A stretch of DNA of 64,000 nt from Erysipelotrichaceae bacterium (GTDB lineage Bacteria > Bacillota_I > Bacilli_A > Erysipelotrichales > Erysipelotrichaceae): assembly GCA_017539105.1 (NCBI GenBank), contig JAFYHQ010000040.1:62001-126000 (forward strand). The letters run 5' to 3'. Shown piece after piece: positions 9,019-17,099 of this stretch (positions are counted from its first letter, which is position 1; each line of letters starts with the position of its first letter). Position numbers and translations under genes: made by a program. The notes beneath the pieces were generated by a model. It was not told the origin of the DNA. It saw nothing but the letters and a program-made list of their open reading frames with translations, and made no database searches.

Positions 9019-10773
9019 ATGCAAGCCTACCAGGAAAAATACATTGAAAACATCAAAGAAATCGCAGCCTTGCTGGATGTAGCCAGAGGGGGAGATCCGG
9101 AAACGGAGAAGATCCGCAGGATCGAAGCCAAAAAGAAGAGCGAGATCTTAAGAAAAGAAAATATCGATCTTCTGAATCGAAACCTTTTCACTTGTCTCGA
9201 TGAGCTGCATACCGTTTCCGAGGATGCGATCAAGGAACTGGAAGAGTTTTCCGATGTACTGATGGATTGGACGACCAACCTGGATTGCGGCATCTATCTG
9301 CTGATCCATGAAGCGTTGCTGACGCTGTATCGTTTCCGTAAAGACCGGAACAATATCATCAAAGAACTATACAAAGTCGGAATGGGTCTCTACTATCAGA
9401 ACCGTTCCGTGCAGGGAGTCGAATCTCCATTGACACATTCTTTGTATTTCGAAGCGGAAATGATGTTTTCAGAAGCGTCCTCTTATCTGAAATACTTTGC
9501 GGAAATTCCGGATGAAGAAACCAAGGGTTATATCATCCGTTCCCTGGCGAATATCGCCATCTGCACGCATGATCTCAAGAAGAAAGTCGATATCAGCCGC
9601 AAGGTCCTGCAGATCGTTCAGGATCCTTATTATCAGGAACTGGCACCGGGTCTTCCCTGGGATGTCTTCCTTCGTCGTACCCACCAGCAGATGAGTTCCA
9701 ACCGTGCCGTCATGTCCCGAGGCAATCTCTCGGCGGAAGAACTGGCTTCCGTCTTGGAATCCTGCCAGTATGTCTTCGAACCGGAAGCGCACAAGGGAGA
9801 TCCGAATGTGCGCTGGTTATGGCCTTACTACGAGATGGAATACAGCTGCGGTTTCGTCGATATCGATACGACGCTGGATCGGATGGAAAAGCTGATCAGC
9901 GATGCGGATGAGAAACAGTTCGATGCTTCTGCGATGTATGCGAACTGTCAACTGCCGATCTATTATGGAACCTTATTGAAACGGAATCAGAATATCCGGA
10001 ACCGGAAGCGTCGTCTGGATTATCTGAAAGACGCTTATGACAAAATGATGCGGGTGGCCATGGCTTATCCCGTAGATGATGGGATCGATTATTTCAGTTA
10101 TCTCATGACCCTGATCATTACGGATTACTATGAGACAAGCGGTGTCCCTTCCTACAAGGAGATTACTACAAAGCTGATCCGTAAGCTGTCGGGCGTTTCT
10201 TATCTGCGCTCGCTGGTTGCCCAGAAGATCGCTTCCTACCTCTGTGAAAGCATCCTTTCAGAAGATCCGGCCTTCTTTGATGATATTCCATTCATCGGGG
10301 AAGAAAAGGATATACAGCGCAAGAAAGAACTGCTCTGCGACTATGGAGAGAACTGTGCCTTATACTATGATTTCGGACTTCTCAAAATGAATCTGGAACG
10401 TCTGATGCGCAGCAGAAATCTGCTGGAACGGGAGTATGAGATCTATCAGCTTCATACCGTTTCCGGACATGATGACCTGGCTTCCAGGGAATCGACCGAA
10501 ATCTATGCCGACTGCACCTACGGACATCATGCCTGGTACGACGGAGTCAACGGCTATCCTGCGGAATATGTACGCAACGAATCCGTATACCGGCAGATGA
10601 CCGATGTAATCGCGCTGGTATCTTATCTGGTAGAAGCCTATGACAACGATACGACAAAGAACGTAAAAGAAATCATACAGACCGAGAAAAAAAGATTCTC
10701 TCCCGTGCTGCTGGCAATGCTGATGGATGACGAACACATGGGGAAGATACAGTCGTTACTGGAAGAACAATAA
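9019..10773 (+). CDS. Helical-repeat protein with degenerate HD-GYP domain
   Basis: 584 residues. The N-terminal 400 residues are all-helical and resemble a repeat scaffold (TPR-like by eye, not firmly assigned). The last 190 residues align with HD-GYP cyclic di-GMP phosphodiesterases: YYDFGLLKMN (449 on) sits where HDIGKIGI is expected, LEREYEIYQLH matches the LT..E...I..H segment, HHAWYDGVNGYP (503-514) matches HHERWDGSGYP, and EIIQTEKKRFSPVLLAML is the closing helix. The catalytic His of the HD pair is Tyr and the Lys of HDxGK is Leu, so catalysis is probably lost while the GYP motif remains. It may bind cyclic di-GMP or dock another domain. Translated directly after the hybrid kinase (1-base gap). 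Confidence 0.7.
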   Translation: MQAYQEKYIENIKEIAALLDVARGGDPETEKIRRIEAKKKSEILRKENIDLLNRNLFTCLDELHTVSEDAIKELEEFSDVLMDWTTNLDCGIYLLIHEALLTLYRFRKDRNNIIKELYKVGMGLYYQNRSVQGVESPLTHSLYFEAEMMFSEASSYLKYFAEIPDEETKGYIIRSLANIAICTHDLKKKVDISRKVLQIVQDPYYQELAPGLPWDVFLRRTHQQMSSNRAVMSRGNLSAEELASVLESCQYVFEPEAHKGDPNVRWLWPYYEMEYSCGFVDIDTTLDRMEKLISDADEKQFDASAMYANCQLPIYYGTLLKRNQNIRNRKRRLDYLKDAYDKMMRVAMAYPVDDGIDYFSYLMTLIITDYYETSGVPSYKEITTKLIRKLSGVSYLRSLVAQKIASYLCESILSEDPAFFDDIPFIGEEKDIQRKKELLCDYGENCALYYDFGLLKMNLERLMRSRNLLEREYEIYQLHTVSGHDDLASRESTEIYADCTYGHHAWYDGVNGYPAEYVRNESVYRQMTDVIALVSYLVEAYDNDTTKNVKEIIQTEKKRFSPVLLAMLMDDEHMGKIQSLLEEQ

Positions 10774-10794
10774 GAGCGGATATTTCCGCTCTTA
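10772..10794. terminator. Convergent hairpin between the two signalling operons
   Basis: AAGAGCGGA / TCCGCTCTT stem (9 pairs) with a TATT loop. It contains the stop codons of both converging genes. The T-tracts are weak, so it may leave some antisense read-through between the two operons. Confidence 0.55.
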
Positions 10795-11136
10795 TTCATT
10801 GATGATGTTGTCTAATTTTTCTTTCTGTTCCAGGATCTCTTTCAGCAACGGCTCGTAGTCCATCTCTTCCCTTTGACGGAGATGTTCGGTGATCTCCATT
10901 GCCGGATTCAGGATCGGCGTCAGCGACAGGTTGGCCGTGACTCCTTTCAAAGCGTGCGCCGCTTCGAATGCCGCATCCAGATCGTGCTGTTCCAGCGCTT
11001 CTTTCAGCAAGCCGAAGGATTTCTCCTCTTTGATCATATCGACCAGTTTCAGATAGAACTCTTCCGACCCGAAACAGCGTGTCAGACCATCTTCCACGTC
11101 TGCCCCATATTCTCTCAAAGCATCGATACTCAGCAT
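10792..11136 (-). CDS. HPt (histidine phosphotransfer) protein
   Basis: 114 residues, all-helical, with the HPt signature AAHALKGVTANLSL in which His61 is the phospho-acceptor. It is a stand-alone Hpt domain of usual length. Start at 11136 follows AGGAGG and overlaps the EAL gene stop by 7 bases, so it is coupled to that gene. It is the natural shuttle between the receiver of the hybrid kinase (convergent operon) and the receiver of the EAL protein; this pairing is inferred from proximity and domain logic. Confidence 0.92.
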   Translation of the reverse strand: MLSIDALREYGADVEDGLTRCFGSEEFYLKLVDMIKEEKSFGLLKEALEQHDLDAAFEAAHALKGVTANLSLTPILNPAMEITEHLRQREEMDYEPLLKEILEQKEKLDNIINE

Positions 11137-12818
11137 GTTTCCTCCTTTAATTCTTCTATATAGTGTACAAACTCTTCTTCCGCTAACGGTTTCGAGAAAT
11201 AATAACCCTGGATGATATTGCAACCCGCTTTCTTCATCGCCAGATACTGTTCCTTGTTTTCTACGCCTTCCGCGATCGTCATGACTCCAAGCATACGGGC
11301 AAATCCGATCAGGCTTTCTACCAGATGATACTGCTTCTGATCCGTATCGATCGTTCTGGCAAACTGCATATCGAACTTCAACGCATCAATCGGCATTCTT
11401 GAAAGCATATTCAAGGAAGAGAATCCGGAACCGAAGTCATCCATTTCAATCAGAAAACCTTCGTTCTGCAAGGACGCGATCACTTTCAAAGCGATATCCA
11501 TATCCTCGGCATAGGCGCTTTCGGTGATCTCCAGATGGAGATCTTTTTTCTCCAGATGATACTTCTCAATGATGTTTAACAGTTTCGTCTTGATTTCCGG
11601 ATCATAGAGATCGATACGGGAAACATTGACCGATACCGGGATCGCTCGCCGATATTTCTCTTTCCAGCCCGCGATGATCCTTGCGGTCTCTTCCCAGATA
11701 TAGTGATCCAGACGCTGTACCAGTCCGTTTCCTTCGAACAAAGGAATAAACCTTCCCGGAGATACCATTCCCAGCTCGGGATGCTGCCAGCGCACCAGGG
11801 CTTCCGCTCCTGTGATCTTCGGTTCTTCTCCTGTCACATCATATTTCGGCTGCATATAGACCTTGAACTGTTTCTCGTTCATGGCATCGTCCATGTCGTT
11901 GATCAGCTTCTCGGCATAGACTTCTTCTTCATGAAGTTTTTCGTTGTATGCCGCTATGACTTTCGTATAATTGTTGCTTAAGGTGTTGCACGCGGATTTC
12001 GCTGCCGCCGTCTTGCGTTCTTCTTCAACATCCTGGGCAACTGCCGTATAGATCCCCGCATGGACCCGGACGGTGATATCCGGAGAATAGTTGCTTAGGC
12101 GTTCCACCAGCTCCTCCAGTTCCTTCGTATCCTCCAGGTGAGTGACATACATATAGAACTGATCCGCATCCCAGCGTCCCGCGATACCCGGATGACTCTC
12201 CAGAAAATCACGGATATTGCTTCCCATGTAAGACAGGATCTCATCAGCTACGGTCTTGCCGTGGATCTCCTGGATCAGATGGAAATGTTCGACATCGAAA
12301 GCGACGGTGTCCCTGAGACTCTGGGGATCCTTCGCATCGATCTGGCTCATATATTCCAGAAAGAAGTCTTTCGTATAAAGACCGGTAAAATCATATTCCA
12401 CCGTTTCGATCAATTGCCTGTCTTCAAACAGTTCGATGATCCTCTGTATCCTGGTCAGAATGACCTCGGGATTGTCGTACGGTTTCTTGATGAAATCGAC
12501 GGCGCCCATACGGATACTCTGCACTTCCGCAGTGACTTCCGAAGTCAGTACGATGACCGGGGTTTCCTTGAGAAGATCCTCTTCCTTCAGTGTGTCCAGC
12601 AACATAAATCCATCCATTACCGGCATCATCAGATCCAGAAGGATCGCTGAAATATTCTTCCCATCTTTTCTGATGATGTCTAACGCTTCCTGGCCGTTTT
12701 CCGCATAGAGGACCTCATAGTTCTTTTCAACGATATTCCCCAGCATCATCCGGTTGATTATCTCGTCGTCGACAACCAGGACTTTACGTTTCTGCTCATT
12801 CTTTACTTTATCGAGCAT
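11130..12818 (-). CDS. Response regulator with degenerate GGDEF and EAL phosphodiesterase domains
   Basis: 562 residues. A receiver domain (VLVVDDE at 13-19, Asp62 in LLDLMMPVMDG, KKPYD) is followed by a GGDEF-like domain (about 140-265) whose active site reads RWDADQF (215-221) instead of GGDEF, so cyclase activity is lost. The EAL domain (about 310-560) keeps AEALVRW (EAL at 339-341), VNVSRIDL, EITESAY, DDFGSGFSSL and AEGVEN, all expected of an active cyclic di-GMP phosphodiesterase. The GGDEF remnant could serve as a GTP sensor, as known for some such proteins. Phosphorylation of Asp62 through the neighbouring HPt would couple the kinase to cyclic di-GMP breakdown. Start follows AAGGAG. 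Confidence 0.93.
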   Translation of the reverse strand: MLDKVKNEQKRKVLVVDDEIINRMMLGNIVEKNYEVLYAENGQEALDIIRKDGKNISAILLDLMMPVMDGFMLLDTLKEEDLLKETPVIVLTSEVTAEVQSIRMGAVDFIKKPYDNPEVILTRIQRIIELFEDRQLIETVEYDFTGLYTKDFFLEYMSQIDAKDPQSLRDTVAFDVEHFHLIQEIHGKTVADEILSYMGSNIRDFLESHPGIAGRWDADQFYMYVTHLEDTKELEELVERLSNYSPDITVRVHAGIYTAVAQDVEEERKTAAAKSACNTLSNNYTKVIAAYNEKLHEEEVYAEKLINDMDDAMNEKQFKVYMQPKYDVTGEEPKITGAEALVRWQHPELGMVSPGRFIPLFEGNGLVQRLDHYIWEETARIIAGWKEKYRRAIPVSVNVSRIDLYDPEIKTKLLNIIEKYHLEKKDLHLEITESAYAEDMDIALKVIASLQNEGFLIEMDDFGSGFSSLNMLSRMPIDALKFDMQFARTIDTDQKQYHLVESLIGFARMLGVMTIAEGVENKEQYLAMKKAGCNIIQGYYFSKPLAEEEFVHYIEELKEETC

Positions 12819-12827
12819 AAGATCTCC

Positions 12828-13301
12828 TTACCAGTTCGGCATATCGTCTTCGTCGTCATCGCGATACTGTTCCATCGCCGAATCGATCAGTTTCATCATT
12901 TCCCAGATGGAACGGAAAGACAAAGTCTTATCTTCTTCCATCCAAGTGATCCTTCCTTGCCAGGAAGAATTCTGCCGGTGCTGAACACGGATGATAAACG
13001 TACCCAGATCGCCTTTCATATCTAACAGTTCTTTGTCTTTCATAACCTTTTTTAACTCCTTATTGTTTGTTTTTGTATTCTTGGTATCCCCAAAGCTTCG
13101 TTCGTTGTTTCCGTTGAAGGGATAACGCATCTCATCGAAGAACGTCTGTATCTGATTCAGCATTTCTTCGGGAGAAGAGAAAGTAAACGGGTCTTTACTG
13201 TAAGAGTGATAGTAACGCCCTTTGTAGTCAACGCCTTTGCATCCATCGATGCAGACGACCAAGCCGTTACGTACGCCGATATAGCTCTGTGTCTTTTCCA
13301 T
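12828..13301 (-). CDS. Uncharacterised 157-aa protein of the signalling/pilus operon
   Basis: No family recognised. Two compact parts can be seen: residues 1-70 (SYIGVRNGLVVCIDGCKG, then an acidic/aromatic helix) and residues 100-150 (GTFIIRVQHRQNSSWQGRIT, then FRSIWEMMKLIDSAM), joined by a Lys/Asn-rich linker. The C-terminal part looks like a small beta-sheet domain with a closing helix. The C-terminus is very acidic. No membrane segment. It lies 2 bases after the BTAD regulator gene and 9 bases before the EAL gene, so it is certainly part of this operon and may be an accessory to the regulator or effector. Confidence 0.7.
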   Translation of the reverse strand: MEKTQSYIGVRNGLVVCIDGCKGVDYKGRYYHSYSKDPFTFSSPEEMLNQIQTFFDEMRYPFNGNNERSFGDTKNTKTNNKELKKVMKDKELLDMKGDLGTFIIRVQHRQNSSWQGRITWMEEDKTLSFRSIWEMMKLIDSAMEQYRDDDEDDMPNW

Positions 13302-13303
13302 CG

Positions 13304-14506
13304 CTATACCTCGAATACGGAGGAGACATGATACTTGACTCCGATCCGTTGCCGGTTCAGCATGAATGCCTTGTTGATACGTTTCTCAATGATCTCGCAG
13401 TCTTCCAGGGTCGTATTGGTCAAAAGGACCAGCCACTGTCCCCGACTGTAACGGTTCATCACATCGCTGGAACGGATCGACTTGTGGATCGTCTGTCCCA
13501 AACGTTCCGAGAGCTCATCCAGCTTCTTGCCCGGACCAAGGACATTACCCTTGCTGTCGACGATCGTACAAAGCATCAGATAGACCGACTGGCCGCTACG
13601 ATCCATGATACGGGAGATCGTCTGATAGATTCCCAGGAAGACCGGATAGGAACAGATGTAGCCTCCGCTTTCCGCTTTCGAATCTTCCTCCAGACGATGC
13701 TTGATATCCTCCAGCATCGCATGCGGGAATTCCAGCTGGGAACCGATCCTCTCCACCAGTTCCGACATCCTTACGCTTGGCCGTATGCCCTGTTCCTCCA
13801 GATAGGAATCGATCGTTTTCTCATAAAGATCGAAGGCTTCCTTATACTTGCCCAGGAACACATAGGCTTCCATCGTCAGCGTTTCCCAGTCGCACAACGG
13901 CTGTACCTCGGTCGCATATTTTCCCAGTTCTTCGAGAAGTTCATACTCATCCCGCTCCATCATCAGGTTGGCCGCTTTATTGACCGCTTCCGAGAACAGC
14001 TTGCGGTAGCGCCAGCTTTCCTTGGCAATCCAGGCAGTCGATACCTGATTCTCTAAGAATTCTCCGGTGTACAGGTGTATCGCTTTCAGGTATTTCTGTA
14101 TCTTTTCTTTCGGTTTCTTTTCTTTATCTGCTTCTTTGATATATTCTTCAAAGAGACGTGCATCTTCTTCGATCGGAATCTCATCGTTCCAGTAATAGAT
14201 CCCGTCTTTCTGATAGATGCAGTTGACATCCGGAATATCATATTCTTTCAGCCGTTTCTTGGCATTATAGATGACGCTCTGGGTCGCATGATGGATGTTG
14301 TTGAGGTCCTTGTGACGGAACAGCGACTGCTCCAGGACATCGCGATCGACACCCTGTTTTCCCGCATGAAGGATGATCTCCATCAGGTAGTTGAACTGCG
14401 ACTCGCTTGTCTTGTTTTTGCCGGTGATCGACTGGCCGTTATAGGTCATCATGAAATTCCCGAAGGTCTTCACATGCAGAATGTTGTCTTTGATTATTTC
14501 TGTCAT
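13304..14506 (-). CDS. BTAD (SARP-like) regulator fused to degenerate GGDEF domain
   Basis: 400 residues. Residues 8-95 are a winged-helix DNA-binding region of the OmpR/SARP type (VKTFGNFMMTYNGQSI, NLNNIHHATQ-type recognition helix region, KKRLKEY). Residues 110-260 are a bacterial transcriptional activation domain (FLENQVSTAWIAKE, YRKLFSEAV, YEKTIDSYLEEQGIRPS). The last 120 residues resemble a GGDEF fold: LSERLGQTIHKSIRSSDVMN followed by RYSRGQWLVLLTN, where R-GGDEF-vLL is expected, so the active site is gone. This could be a regulator that reads a nucleotide signal. It sits 4 bases from the pilT-like gene and 2 bases from the unknown gene, so it probably controls its own operon (inference). 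Confidence 0.75.
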   Translation of the reverse strand: MTEIIKDNILHVKTFGNFMMTYNGQSITGKNKTSESQFNYLMEIILHAGKQGVDRDVLEQSLFRHKDLNNIHHATQSVIYNAKKRLKEYDIPDVNCIYQKDGIYYWNDEIPIEEDARLFEEYIKEADKEKKPKEKIQKYLKAIHLYTGEFLENQVSTAWIAKESWRYRKLFSEAVNKAANLMMERDEYELLEELGKYATEVQPLCDWETLTMEAYVFLGKYKEAFDLYEKTIDSYLEEQGIRPSVRMSELVERIGSQLEFPHAMLEDIKHRLEEDSKAESGGYICSYPVFLGIYQTISRIMDRSGQSVYLMLCTIVDSKGNVLGPGKKLDELSERLGQTIHKSIRSSDVMNRYSRGQWLVLLTNTTLEDCEIIEKRINKAFMLNRQRIGVKYHVSSVFEV

Positions 14507-14510
14507 AATG

Positions 14511-15566
14511 CTATCCTAAACGTTTCGACATCGTTTCATAATTGTTGCAGGAGATCAGGGCGGTATCCTTGCTGATGCGTCCTTCCTTGTACAGTTTCAA
14601 CAGATCCATATCCATCGTAAACATGCCATCGGCCGCACTCTGCTGCATGGTCGCTTCCAGCTGATGGAGTTTGCCTTCCCGTATCATGTTCTGGACGGCA
14701 GGCGTGGTCTTCAGCACCTCGAAAGCCGCAACCTGCGTGCCATCGCTTCCCGGAACCAGCTGCTGACAGACGATGCCTTTCAGGATCTGCGCCAGCTGTA
14801 TCTTGACTTGCTGTTGTTGGGAAGCTGGGAAGACATCGATGATACGGTTGATCGTATTGGCTGCGCTGGATGTATGCAGGGTCGAGAACAGCAGTACGCC
14901 TGTTTCCGCTGCAGTGATCGCTGCCGAGATCGTTTCAAAATCCCGCATTTCTCCCAGCAGGATGACATCCGGAGATTCACGCAAAGCGGAACGCAATGAT
15001 TCCAGATAGCCCGGCGTATCGATGTAGATCTCGCGCTGGGTCACGATTGCCTGGTCATGACGGTGGATGTATTCGATCGGATCTTCCATGGTGATGATGT
15101 GGCATTGACGCATGTGATTGATCCTGTCGATCATGCATGCGAGTGTCGTAGATTTGCCGGAACCGGCAGATCCTGTGACCAGTACCAGACCCTTCTTGTT
15201 GTCAGCCAGAGACAGTACGTTCTCCGGGATACCCAGCTGTACCGGATCCGGCAAGCCGAAGCGGATGACTCTCAGTACGGCCGCCAAAGAACCGCGCTGA
15301 CGGAAAATATTGACCCGGAAACGGCCCAAGCCGGATAGCGAAAAGGAAAAGTCGTCATCGATTCCCTTGCTGTAATTGGTCTCATCTCTTTTCGAAATCT
15401 GATAGATCTCTTCTACCAGTTTCCTGATATCCTCCGGAAGCAGCTTCTCTTCTCCTTTTCTTTCCTGTATGCCTTTGCATTTGAATGTCACAGGCAAGCC
15501 GGCAATAAAGAAGATATCGCTCGCTTCCTTTTCGATGGCTTCTTTCAGAATCTCTTCTATACCCAT
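14511..15566 (-). CDS. pilT: PilT-type twitching ATPase
   Basis: 351 residues, the usual length for PilT. Walker A GSAGSGKST (132-140), Asp box, Walker B DVILLGEMRD and His box STLHTSSAANTINRIIDVFP are all present, and the last two are typical of PilT rather than PilB. PilT is a cytoplasmic hexameric ATPase that depolymerises pili; in reduced systems it may power both directions. Start at 15566 is supported by AAGGAGG and shares one base with the stop of the preceding gene (TGATG). No PilB-type ATPase is found in the window. Confidence 0.93.
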   Translation of the reverse strand: MGIEEILKEAIEKEASDIFFIAGLPVTFKCKGIQERKGEEKLLPEDIRKLVEEIYQISKRDETNYSKGIDDDFSFSLSGLGRFRVNIFRQRGSLAAVLRVIRFGLPDPVQLGIPENVLSLADNKKGLVLVTGSAGSGKSTTLACMIDRINHMRQCHIITMEDPIEYIHRHDQAIVTQREIYIDTPGYLESLRSALRESPDVILLGEMRDFETISAAITAAETGVLLFSTLHTSSAANTINRIIDVFPASQQQQVKIQLAQILKGIVCQQLVPGSDGTQVAAFEVLKTTPAVQNMIREGKLHQLEATMQQSAADGMFTMDMDLLKLYKEGRISKDTALISCNNYETMSKRLG

Positions 15567-15907
15567 CAGTTTCCTCCTTCCCACAGATCATCGAACTGCT
15601 CCTCCTGTTGCCAGTTCTTGTGGATCTTCCATTCGACGATCTCGTTTTCTTTGATCTCGATATGCAGCACATAATCCTCTTCGCTGCTTTCATAAGAAGC
15701 TTCCGCATCACTGCTGTGATCTTTCAGAAACTCCTGTCCTTTCTTATCCAGACGGTAACGGATCGCTACCGTTTTCGCAAAACGTTCCGCCAATGCGACA
15801 TCCGCCTGTGCCGAAGCAAACGACAGCAGAGACAGGATCGTCATCGCCAGAGCGATCAGCGCCAGCAGGATGGCCAACGGGCCCAGACGCAATGTTTTCT
15901 CTTTCAT
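15566..15907 (-). CDS. Small single-span pilus-operon membrane protein
   Basis: 113 residues. An N-terminal hydrophobic helix (GPLAILLALIALAMTILSLL, residues 9-28) is followed by ALAERFAKTVAIRYRLDKKG and a short acidic beta-rich domain. The form is that of a minor pilin or pseudopilin, but the class III cleavage site with Glu at +5 is not present. Start overlaps the upstream gene by 4 bases (ATGA), and its end is fused to the pilT start. Probably part of the assembled fibre or its membrane platform; function inferred from context. Confidence 0.7.
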   Translation of the reverse strand: MKEKTLRLGPLAILLALIALAMTILSLLSFASAQADVALAERFAKTVAIRYRLDKKGQEFLKDHSSDAEASYESSEEDYVLHIEIKENEIVEWKIHKNWQQEEQFDDLWEGGN

Positions 15908-16323
15908 CGTTCGCCTCCTTTGTACTGCGCCAGTTCCAGATCATAGATGACGGTGTCTTCGACGGAAGCATCGATGGTGGCAGTAACCATTTCGCCTTCT
16001 TCATGATAGGTAATGGTCAGATGATATCTTCCATCCTTCACCGGCTTCAGTTCTTTATCATAAGTCACAACGATCTTGTCTGCCTCACAATAGGCATTGT
16101 CGTTTTCATTCAACAATTGATACAGTTCCTCGAAAGAATCCGCTGCTTTCGTCGTTTCCGCAACGTTCTCGCTCAGACAGACCGCATTCGTCAGATCACG
16201 GGCATAAACCGTCTTTCTCGAAGACTTCACTAGAAAGGAAGACAATACGACAATCACCAGCACGAACGATACCGTTAACAGGAACGTTTCCAGATAAAAG
16301 ATGAATTTCTCTTTATTCCTCAT
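15904..16323 (-). CDS. Small single-span pilus-operon membrane protein
   Basis: 139 residues. After a short charged start (MRNKEKF) comes one membrane helix (about 8-33, LETFLLTVSFVLVIVVLSSF) and an extracytoplasmic domain of about 105 residues with two cysteines (VCLSENV, AYCEADK) and a beta-strand-rich end (YHLTITYHEEGEMVTATI). No known family. It shares 4 bases with the genes on both sides, which indicates tight stoichiometric coupling with the other small envelope proteins of the operon. Confidence 0.7.
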   Translation of the reverse strand: MRNKEKFIFYLETFLLTVSFVLVIVVLSSFLVKSSRKTVYARDLTNAVCLSENVAETTKAADSFEELYQLLNENDNAYCEADKIVVTYDKELKPVKDGRYHLTITYHEEGEMVTATIDASVEDTVIYDLELAQYKGGER

Positions 16324-16769
16324 GAAAACTTCACCTCCCTGTCCTGCAGAAAGACCTTGACCGTCCCTTCATCCGTTTCAATGATCAGCAACTGATCTTC
16401 TTTTCTGATCGTAAAGGTCTGTCCCTCAGCGATGCGGATCGCATCCTCCGGCATCAGGGAACCGTCAACCGGTCCGTAATCTTCTACCAGATAGCCTTCA
16501 TAAAGATAGATGCGCTTACCATAACCGGTGTCGCCATCCGCGATAATCAGAACGGTTCCCACGTTCTCTTTGTTTATGAACAGATCGGATGCCCGATCGG
16601 TCGTAAGAGAAGTGGAAAGATAAGAAAGACTGGAACGCAGTTCGTTGTTCGAAGACTGGACGGCAGAAATATTGCGGTAGGTGGTTGCACCAAACACTAC
16701 CAGCAATAAAAATCCTCCCAGAAACATGGCGCTGATTCCCAACGCATAAATGCTTCTCGTCGTTTTCAT
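16320..16769 (-). CDS. DUF4860-like pilus-operon membrane protein
   Basis: 149 residues: one N-terminal membrane helix (about 8-30, GISAMFLGGFLLLVVFG) followed by ATTYRNISAVQSSNNELRSSLSYLSTSL and a beta-rich outer domain (GKRIYLYEGYLVEDYG, KEDQLLIIETDEGTVKVFLQ). The pattern fits small DUF4860-type proteins found in pilus gene clusters of Clostridia; the assignment is by resemblance only. The canonical prepilin site is absent. Overlaps both neighbours by 4 bases. Confidence 0.65.
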   Translation of the reverse strand: MKTTRSIYALGISAMFLGGFLLLVVFGATTYRNISAVQSSNNELRSSLSYLSTSLTTDRASDLFINKENVGTVLIIADGDTGYGKRIYLYEGYLVEDYGPVDGSLMPEDAIRIAEGQTFTIRKEDQLLIIETDEGTVKVFLQDREVKFS

Positions 16770-17086
16770 TTCTCCGCCTTCTTTCTTGGAATGACCCGGA
16801 TCTCCGGCGGAAGATTCTCCGCGAAGATCTCGTAGTCGATATAATAATCCTTGCTGTTGACGGTCAGGCCGTAGTTCTCTTTCAGATAATCCAGATCAGG
16901 CGGATAGACGCCTTCGACCACATAGCATTGCAAAGCGCTGCGCTGTATCGCTTCTTTCAGCGATCTGGTCGTTTCTTCCGTGTTGTCCTTTCCTGATACA
17001 GACAATGATTCAAACAATAGAAAAGCAACGACAGCCAGAACCGTCAGGATCAGGAATACAGGCAGCTTTTTTTGATCCCGATACAT
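16766..17086 (-). CDS. Small pseudopilin-like protein
   Basis: 106 residues with one N-terminal membrane helix (about 9-27, LPVFLILTVLAVVAFLLF) and a short periplasmic-type domain. The stretch SLKEAIQRSALQCYVVEGVYPPDLDYLKENYGL resembles the region of type II/IV pseudopilins in which a helix is followed by a YP.SLD-like turn, so it is the most pilin-like of the four small proteins. It lacks the Gly/Glu prepilin peptidase motif. Located 13 bases after pilC. Confidence 0.65.
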   Translation of the reverse strand: MYRDQKKLPVFLILTVLAVVAFLLFESLSVSGKDNTEETTRSLKEAIQRSALQCYVVEGVYPPDLDYLKENYGLTVNSKDYYIDYEIFAENLPPEIRVIPRKKAEK

Positions 17087-17099
17087 TGCGCCTTCCTTT

